Shown: positions 57,186-64,000 of the stretch, piece after piece
Layout of the letters: every line of letters starts with the position of its first letter
How positions within the stretch are numbered: the stretch's first letter is position 1
Program-made: the position numbers and the translations under genes
The notes under the pieces: generated by a model
What the model was told of the DNA's origin: nothing
Seen by the model: the letters and a program-made list of their open reading frames with translations, nothing else
Databases searched by the model: none
Source of the DNA: Euphorbia lathyris
Taxonomy: Eukaryota; Streptophyta; Magnoliopsida; Malpighiales; Euphorbiaceae
Direction: 5' to 3'
Assembly (NCBI RefSeq): GCF_963576675.1
Contig: NC_088913.1
Span: 81,157,001 to 81,221,000, forward strand
DNA length: 64,000 bases

Positions 57186-57825
57186 AAAATACACATGCAT
57201 TGATGATCCAAATGAACATTATGCCACCTTCATAAGTATGATCAATTTGTACTCAAAGGAAGCCCACGTCATGTGCAAAGTCTTCCCCATAATGCTAGTT
57301 GGAGAGGCTTAAGAATGGTATAGGGTTTTGAAGCCAGAGTCTGTTGACTCGCTCAATTTGTTGAAGGAATTTTTTGCTTCTCGGTTCATAAAAGTAGTAA
57401 AACCTATGAGAATAAGCTTTGACCTTAATGATGTAAGCCAGTGGAAGACTAAACCGCTAAGCAGATGCCTAACCTGATTACATAATATGTCATCCTAGGT
57501 GAAGTCGATGAACTTAAAGGTGCACATTAATGCCCTTGAAAATGGAACAACTTGTGAACCGCTTAAACAGAAGTATTACATGAATCCACCTTAATATTTT
57601 TAGGAATGGATGGCCATCAACCAAAGTTCCATTCGCTATACCGACAACACAAGACTTGTAAATTATGAGGAGTTAGAAGAGGAAAAGACTAGAAAGAGCA
57701 TAGTGAATAAGAGAATGGGAACAAGTTGCCATAAAAAAAGTCATGAAGCCAAAAGGACGGTGGCCCTATTCCCTATCGCCCGCAAAGAGAATATCCCAAG
57801 AGACAGACCTAAGAAGAAAGAGTAG
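57186..57825 (+). pseudogene. Ty3/gypsy gag relic (retrotrans_gag)
   Basis: Translation in pieces gives the plant gypsy gag core: HYATFISMINLYSKEAHVMC, KVFPIMLVGEA-stop-EWYRVLKPESVDSL, then LLKEFFASRFIK. These match the conserved pattern (K-F-P-x-x-L-x-G-x-A-x-x-W ... F-x-x-x-F) of Tat-like elements. A stop replaces a residue inside the core near 57310, and there are further stops near 57472 and 57595. A charged tail (57610-57825) remains open. Confidence 0.75.
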
Positions 57826-58750
57826 CACATTATAGCATGGGCATGGAAGTCCACTATTTAGATGACTCTCGTTTCCCTACAAGGTAGTAGTCCCACACAG
57901 AACCCCCTGATCTTATCTCCCTCCTATTAGATTAGACCAATTCCTAAGGGCATCATAAAGGAAAGACTAATACTGCAAGTTCCACAAAGAAAATGGACAC
58001 AATATGGACGCATGTAAACACTACTATAGATAGTGTGAACAACTTCGACTCTAGTGTTCGGGCACTAGAAACGGGCTAAGATAATATGGATCACAACATC
58101 GGAGGGACCCAAATTCCCTTAAGGAGGAACCAAATATAAGTGATTCAAGAAGGATCTCCTGTATATACCGAGGGATCGACTAACAGAAAAAATATGAAGG
58201 GGCGGGGAGTCTCTTTCAGTCAACCCTCCATTACGGACATCATATATCAAAGCCATTGTAATGTCCCTCCCAACCAATTGACAACTTCAAGGTCCATCAC
58301 ATCCTTGTAGACATGAGTAGCTTAGTGAACCTTTTACTGTGGGCAGCACTCGCAATATGTGTACATTTCGTCGATCTTAATAAAGCATGCCCAATGATTT
58401 TTATCCACTTCCCAACATCGACCATCTCATCGAATAGATGACTATAAAAAGGACCCCTTCTTCATCTATTATGGATAGATTTTATGCCCCTAGAAGAAGT
58501 CACACTACAATGTACACGAATACAAGAATACAAGGACCCTATTAATGAAACAACACTTAAAGATGCCTCTAACAGAAGTAAGGAGCCCATGCTCAACTCT
58601 CTTCTCTTAGTCACCTCCTACAAACATAGGGTTGCCAAATATTACAACCAACGTGTACGCGTCTGATAATTCAAAGAAATAGACCTAGTGTTGTAGCACA
58701 CGATAGACTCCTAATAACCGCTCAAAAAATGAAAGTTAGGGAAAAACTTA
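57826..58750 (+). pseudogene. Collapsed pol remnants: protease, RT and integrase tail
   Basis: Short recognisable pieces occur in the right order. HHILVDMSSLVNLL near 58290-58340 is a broken aspartic-protease site. DLNKACP near 58373 is the start of the RT palm region of Tat-like elements. SYKHRVAKYYNQRVR near 58610-58665 is the integrase C-terminal region. About 3 kb of normal pol is missing between them, so this is a deletion derivative continuing the gag at 57186. Confidence 0.6.
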
Positions 58751-59239
58751 GAGCCCCTACATCATTTCAAAGAATCTACTAAATGGAGACTATTGATTTT
58801 CCACTTTTGATGGGGCCCCGCCAGACAATACTTGGAATCTACAAAATCTCAGACTTTAACTTTTAATAAATTACACATTTCCTTTAAATTATTTTCTTAT
58901 AGCACCGACGAGTGGGCCACTAAGCGGGAAAAATGATGGAGACAAATAAACCCACCTATTACAAAAATTAGAGACAAATAGCTTACGAGATACCGTATCT
59001 ACGCCCAATAAATTAGGGTGCAAGGGAACTACCATAAAACATGCACCCTGACAAAAATAAAGACCACAAATTAAATGAACAAAAACATGTCAACTTTCAT
59101 TAGCAAAAACGAGCATTATAAACACAAAGCATTAATATAAAGAAACACGAAACAAGAATTAGAATCTGTTAGGACGCTAACAGCAGTGATAATGCTGAAA
59201 AATTAAAACCACCAAAAAAACAACACGCCACATATCCAA
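58751..59239. other. No gene recognised
   Basis: Probable tail of the decayed gypsy element. No open frame or repeat boundary was seen. Confidence 0.35.
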
Positions 59240-59420
59240 CTTAGTTATAATCACCCAAGTCAGAATCAAGGATAATGCCCTAGTCTATCATCATTTGGTA
59301 CATATCCCTCAAATCACAACACTCATTAGTATTGTGACTAGTCTATTTGTGATACGGGCAAGCCCGTCCTATTTGGGACACCTGATGTCATTGATTGGGA
59401 GAAATGGTTCCGATAAGACC
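59240..59420 (-). pseudogene. Gypsy gag zinc-knuckle fragment
   Basis: The minus strand reads GRACPYHK...SHNTNECCDLRDMYQMMID, resembling the C-H-C arrangement (CxxHxxxxHNTxxC) of Tat-type gag zinc knuckles. It opposes the strand of the element at 56110-58750, so it is a separate insertion. Confidence 0.5.
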
Positions 59421-60885
59421 CATTGAAATAATATTTGCAAAAAAAGATACTCATGAAATGCAGGGGATCATGGTAATGTCACACACTTTCATCTTTGTTA
59501 TATGGTAGCAGCTGTCTCACATGCCTCCTCTTAAAGATCATATAGTTTACAGGAATATTCCAGATATGTGTGTTCTCCGTATCCAAGAGGTTCTCGCCTT
59601 AAAGGGGCGAGGAAACATGGGGCCACTTGTTAGACATGTGGCTCCCCTAATTCTAGGCGTAGATTAAGAGCCCCTTAAGGGCATTTAGAGGTCACCATTG
59701 GTAACCTAGGTCAATGACATAGCCTTTGTCAACACACTAAATACCTTATCCACTTGAGCCTATTCTTCATGAGAAATAATGATCTCATTAATATGACGAC
59801 TACTCACTAGTTATACAGAAACAAGGCTTTCACCTAATGAAGAATGAGTTTCTCCGACTATAACATTGTTCCCCTTTCATCGCTCTAGTTTCTTCATTTG
59901 GAATTGGAGGAATCTTGTTCTTTTCATTTGAATAAATATTATGTTCTTCTGATATCGAAGTTGAAGAAGATGAGGTTGAATCAAATGATTTTGAAGGAGA
60001 AGAAGAAGATGAATGGGAATCTTGATTCAAACCTCTTCTATAATGAACTCGCTTTAAAAATCGAGGGAAACATATCTTCTTTATATTTTTCCCTTATTGA
60101 ATGCTATATACGCCCTTTGGAGTCAAGTGTGAGTTCATCCATCTTAACAACTGGTTCTTTATATTCTACGGTATTGAGCATCATCAAATGCCTAGAAAAG
60201 CTTGTCTTATCTCTTCTATGGATCTTTGAGTTTGCACTTGAAATGGGTCGATTATAGTTGGATTTTGATTTTTCATCCTTTAATTAAGAAAAAAAATGTA
60301 CAGTAGAGAGAGAGAAAATAAGGTAAGAAAATGAAGAGATTTTATTAAATACAAATCTTAATCCTTAGAACATAGAGGTTAGAGAGAGAAAGAAATGGAG
60401 GGAAGAAGATGAAAAGATGGAGAGATAGGGGCAAAGCAATAAGGGTATTTTAAATATTTCAATCTTAGGGATCCCATGTTTTTAAATAGGAAAATGAGAA
60501 AAGGATGACATGACGCGTTGATTAGCGTTGACCGGTCATTTTAACCGGTCATACACCAAAGTAGGAGGTTGTCTATAAATTCATACATATTAGTGAGACA
60601 AATTGAAGATTGTACACCAAAATAGAAAATGGGGCAAAAGTTGCACACTATTGATGAAATTTACCTTTTGATTTCACGTATATTTCAATAAATCAATAAG
60701 AAATAATAAAATATCTACTTTTAGTTAATTTTAGTTATTTTGAATCTTGTTTTGTTATAAATAAAATAAATCAAGTAATCTCGGGTTCTATATTTGTATT
60801 TTATAGGCTTAAGGAACACATGCTCAATATCATCAAAGCCATCGCTATCACTATCCTCGTTATGAACTATGCCATAATTCATTCT
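59421..60885. other. Unrecognised; Ser/Glu-rich frames only
   Basis: A Ser-rich minus frame (60030-59830) and the opposing plus frame lack domains. AT-rich, with GA-rich stretches at 60300-60430. Confidence 0.35.
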
Positions 60886-61233
60886 TCATACTTTGGGGGC
60901 TCTAGGGCTCGCTTGTTCTGGTTGTAGTTGAGATATGTTCCGCTTTGGTGGTGGTGACCGTGGTGGTGTGGGTTGCCTTTGTCGTTGGCGTATAAGAATC
61001 CCCTCAGGTCTCCAGTTAGGGCCTTCGAGGACTTGTTGAATCATATCCCGCACTTCAAGCTTAAAGTTCTCTATAGAGGTTCTCATCTCCCTCATTTGTT
61101 CTTCCAATTCCCTTCTACTTTCGGCTATGAGCCGACTTTACTCCTGTAGTATCTCCATTGTCTCGTTCTTGGAGTCTTCTATCTTCTTGTCCACCACTTC
61201 TATAGTTTCTTCAGGTAGTCTAGGTTGAACCAT
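60886..61233 (-). pseudogene. gag N-terminus of a gypsy-like element, minus strand
   Basis: From the ATG at 61233 the frame reads a short leader, then KKIEDSKNETMEILQE, a TAA stop at codon 32 (61140-61138), then ESRRELEEQMREMRTSIEN and a Pro/Arg-rich tail (QRQRQPTPPRSPPPKRN). The heptad-like charged helix suggests a coiled coil, as in gypsy gag N-termini. It lies just downstream of a primer-binding site. Confidence 0.6.
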
Positions 61234-61268
61234 CGCCAAAAAGAAGTCTCGGATTAGAAAAACGATTT

Positions 61269-61281
61269 GGCTCTAATACCA
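61269..61281 (-). promoter_or_regulatory. Primer-binding site for initiator tRNA-Met
   Basis: The minus strand TGGTATTAGAGCC differs at one base from the standard plant element site TGGTATCAGAGCC. It sits two bases after the end of an LTR (...CCATAACA). Confidence 0.8.
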
Positions 61282-61283
61282 AC

Positions 61284-61975
61284 TGTTATGGATAAAAAAA
61301 AAATAGAGTTGATATTGATCTTAAATCAACAAATAAGTTATTTACTAGCTTGAACTGGAAGGAGTGGATCCCAAATAAGAAGGTAGAAACCTTGTTCTTC
61401 ATAAGAAGTTTTGCATTTTTCATTGAAAAAAAAATGAACATCCTTACAAAAGTTGGGATTTAAATACCTCCCCTAATATAAATACAAAAGACTATAAAAT
61501 CCTTACTAATAGGGTTACATCTAATAAAGAAAGGAATCAGGATAAGGTGGGGTGAAATAGCTTAATGTTAGAATAGTAAATAAGCCTTAATGGAAAAACA
61601 GTACTAAGACTCAAAACATGAATCTGACAGCTTGGTCTCCTTGGTGAGGAAGTCATCTCACGCTGCGTGTGACATGTCTGACACCCCGTGTGGCTATTAT
61701 CTTCGGCCACTCCTCTTTTCGACGATGAGAGTCTTCAATGTTCCCATTTCACCGGTCACACGACGTGTGAAGGGAAGCCACATATCATCTTCGGAAATTC
61801 TAGGAGCTTAGCAATCTATCCACACGTCGTGTGGCTCCTTTAATACGTTGTGTGGATCTCTTCTTCCCCACTTCTTCACCCTGCACCCGGCTCACACGGC
61901 GTGTGGCTGATATTACACGTACTGTGAGGTCTTTCTCCATCTTGACTAGGGTTCTTGAAGGAAATGTCTGCATCA
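61284..61975 (-). mobile_element. 5' LTR, family B, with CACACGNCGTGTG motifs
   Basis: Its 3' end (minus strand ...ATAACA, at 61284) is fixed by the primer-binding site. The upstream limit near 61970 is a guess. It carries five to six copies of a CG-centred near-palindrome (CACACGACGTGTG, CACACGTCGTGTGG, CACACGGCGTGTGG) between 61660 and 61930. It shares CTAGCTTGAACTGGAAGGA and GTGGATCCCAA phrases with the family A LTR at 62669. Confidence 0.6.
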
Positions 61976-62668
61976 AAATGTTTAAATAATTTATGATAAC
62001 AACTAAAATTTGAAAATAAAAACAAAATTACACTTAAGGGGTAAAATTGTTTATTGAGCAACAATATTAGTTATTCCATATAATCTCATTCTATCAACTA
62101 AACATAAGAATAATTATTTCTTTTTTTTGGTAGGATAAGAATAATTATTTCTAATGAATACATATTATATTCTCTCCTATTATATTTTGTAGTAATATAT
62201 ATTATATTCCATTCTGTGAACCAAACGGCACCGTAGTCTACAATATGCTACATGATCCTGAATTGAATTCATCTTATTTATTTTTCTTAAAAAAATCAAC
62301 TTATTTATTAAAAAGGGAATTTAGTTATAATTCATATTTTTTTTAATAGTATGAAACAAAAATGTGTATGTAATCAATAAAGGATCTAAAATGCATATGT
62401 CCTTAACTAATTTTCCAAGATTACAACAAACAAAAAAAATGAGAATCTGACTGTTTCCAAAATAGTGCAATTTGATTGGTCATTAAAATGGCTTAATGAA
62501 AACTTGTCAAATTATGCCTCAAGAATTAGCTAATGATAACTACTAATTATTCTCCTTTTTTTTTCAAAAGTAAGACATTTTTTTAAAGTAAAAGTTTAGG
62601 TAAAAGTAGCATCCAGTTTACCCAAAATATTGGGTAATAATACATTTTCTAATGTTTCACTACAATAG
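61976..62668. other. No gene recognised
   Basis: AT-rich spacer between the two LTR regions. AATAATTATTTCT phrases repeat near 62110-62150. Confidence 0.4.
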
Positions 62669-63080
62669 TGATGCAGCGCGGAATCCACTGAGAGTTTTAA
62701 ACCGTAAACTCATAAAGGCTAACAACTTATCTAGCTAAACTAGAAGGAATGGATCCCAATTCATGGACTAAAACCATAGGAATAGTGAAATCCCCATTGT
62801 TGAAGGATAAAACCTTAACAAACTTCACAAGGAAGAAGATGATAAATTGTATTTCATAAAAGTTTTTCTATTACAATGAGAAAGAGATGAATTTATATCA
62901 TCTCAAAAACCTAATTGCCAAATTACAAAAGGGTAAATTATCTACTAATTAAAATACAAATATAAAGGGTAAAGTAGGGTTAGTGGTAAAGGGGTGGCAT
63001 GCTTGTAAATAAGGAGTGGTAGAGTTGTAAATAAGGAGTGGTCCCAAGTATGGAGAACTTGGGGAGGAAGTATTCTTCAG
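62669..63080 (-). mobile_element. LTR retroelement terminal region, family A, minus strand
   Basis: Reverse-complement counterpart of 1-729. On the minus strand the conserved AATACTTC-TCCCCAAGTTCT segment follows the CG motif array and the sequence ends ...GCTGCATCA at 62669. As at the left edge, no primer-binding site follows, so it is a 3' or solo LTR. Confidence 0.6.
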
Positions 63081-63998
63081 CTGAAACACGCCCCGCGTGT
63101 CACGTCCCACGCCCCGCGTATGAGGAGGCACGCCCCGCTTACATGAGCTCCTGGAACTGGTTCTCTCCGAAGGCTTGATCCACGCCCCGCGTACTAGACA
63201 ACACGTCCCGCGTGGACTGCCCAAGTGACCCCCTTCTCGCGTGGTTTCTTCCTCTCTCTCGGCTCCGGATTCACGCTCCGCGTGTCCTCTCTCACGCCCC
63301 GCGTCCAGGGACAAGATGTCCTCATCATTCTCCTCTTCTTCAAAAGAGTTGGACCCCAACTCAACTATAGAACAAGACTTGTGCTCGGTAGGGGTTAGCC
63401 ACTCCATATATTGTCGGCCTCTCCTTCTCGTTATGCACTCTTCCCGCACCTCAACTCGTGTCTTGCCCTCGATGCTCATCCCCCATAAGACTCGCCTCAA
63501 TATCCGACCGACATCGAATGGAATATCTCGACGAAGTTGATCAAACCAATCCGTCCCAATGTCTTGGAAGCTCCTCCACACTCCCACGACATGTCTAACC
63601 GACCAACCCCGGATCTCCTCTTTCTCCACTTCACGAACACGGACATTAATCACAACTTTATTCCGTTCATAGCCGACATCAAACGGTATGTCCCGACGGC
63701 ACTCGTCAACCCACTTCGCGGTGATTCTAAGAACACTTGTATCGACTCCTTCTTTGTGTTGGGTCAACAATCTCGCGACTTCTCGAGTCGCCTCATCACT
63801 AACTTGGCCACTATCCCGCCATTCTTGAATATCTTCCATTCTCTCTACCTCATCCGGACGGCCATTCCCGTTCACTAAATATTCTTTGAAGCTTACTCTC
63901 TTCACCATCACATCACTCCTCATTGAATCCTCATAGGATTGATGTCCCCCCAACAAACATAACATATATCCCAACACATGCATCTCAATCAAGAACAA
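62949..63998 (-). CDS. Retroelement-associated ORF, partial at the window edge
   Basis: 349 codons open to the window end, so the true start may lie beyond 64000. I recognise no enzyme domain. The first ~220 residues are charged. They contain KRVSFKEYLVNGNGRPDEVE and two copies of the nonapeptide RRDIPFDVG (about 60 residues apart), each following an aspartate- or tryptophan-rich lead-in, which suggests an internal duplication. An acidic patch (EEEENDEDILSLD) follows. The last ~110 residues run through the CG motif array, which reads as HTRGVGRDTRGV, and on into the LTR. Codon use is less AT-biased than the flanks. It is probably an element-specific accessory frame or degenerate pol tail rather than a host gene. 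Confidence 0.45.
   Translation of the reverse strand: MFLIEMHVLGYMLCLLGGHQSYEDSMRSDVMVKRVSFKEYLVNGNGRPDEVERMEDIQEWRDSGQVSDEATREVARLLTQHKEGVDTSVLRITAKWVDECRRDIPFDVGYERNKVVINVRVREVEKEEIRGWSVRHVVGVWRSFQDIGTDWFDQLRRDIPFDVGRILRRVLWGMSIEGKTRVEVREECITRRRGRQYMEWLTPTEHKSCSIVELGSNSFEEEENDEDILSLDAGRERGHAERESGAEREEETTREGGHLGSPRGTCCLVRGAWIKPSERTSSRSSCKRGVPPHTRGVGRDTRGVFQLKNTSSPSSPYLGPLLIYNSTTPYLQACHPFTTNPTLPFIFVF
63086..63310. repeat. Array of ACGCCCCGCGT motifs (complement of the left-edge array)
   Basis: About nine copies of (C)ACGCCCCGCGT and variants (ACGTCCCGCGT, ACGCTCCGCGT) in 225 bp. These are the inverted equivalent of 12-315. Confidence 0.85.
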
Positions 63999-64000
63999 AA

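Noticed and set aside
59830..60257. Possible Ser-rich or 119-codon genes
   Set aside because: Overlapping opposite-strand low-complexity frames without splice signals or domains.
63241..63878. Plus-strand frames opposite the right-edge ORF
   Set aside because: No recognisable domain, and the minus-strand frame is longer and uninterrupted.

Overview
The window looks like nuclear DNA of a flowering plant, most likely a eudicot. It is very AT-rich, its genes are split by short GT-AG introns, and it is packed with plant-type mobile elements: Ty3/gypsy and copia-like LTR pieces, a LINE, Mutator-like remnants, Harbinger/Tourist-like MITEs, hAT-like relics and foldback elements. Both genes have clear Arabidopsis counterparts. 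The species cannot be named from the sequence.

Only two intact protein-coding genes were found, both on the minus strand and about 24 kb apart. The first (17952-20650, six exons, 293 residues) is a HAD-family CTD-small-phosphatase-like protein with a hydrophobic N-terminal segment. The second (44744-48654, seven exons, 667 residues) is a plant-specific DYRK-type protein kinase with a LisH-like N-terminus. I joined the exons by hand. Every junction is GT-AG and both reading frames close exactly. Nothing suggests that the two genes act in one pathway.

Layout: 1-729, terminal part of an LTR element with a CG-rich motif array. 1490-4425, terminal-inverted-repeat element with tRNA-like ends and several nested insertions. 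6424-10064, a 3.6 kb minisatellite of 16 bp units with a (ACGTT)n core. 10981-13579, foldback element with ~505 bp repeats. 13604-15122, second copy of the tRNA-like-ended element. 16385-17009, long-TIR MITE. 17952-20930, phosphatase gene and promoter. 21366-22936, Mutator-like transposase relic. 22945-25860, LINE relic split by a solo LTR. 26137-29543, MITEs and a hAT-like relic with a (TA)n tract. 31274-33992, exon relic and Harbinger-like MITE. 37118-40179, complete non-autonomous LTR retrotransposon. 41413-44075, degenerate gypsy pieces. 44744-48950, kinase gene and promoter. 49544-54213, MITEs and a hairpin-rich foldback element. 56110-61975, decayed gypsy elements. 62669-64000, a second copy of the LTR family seen at the left edge, in opposite orientation.

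The most unusual structures are the foldback element with serial hairpins in each arm, the outward-facing tRNA-like modules in inverted repeats, the 16 bp minisatellite with its ACGTT core, and the CG-motif arrays in LTR elements at both edges.
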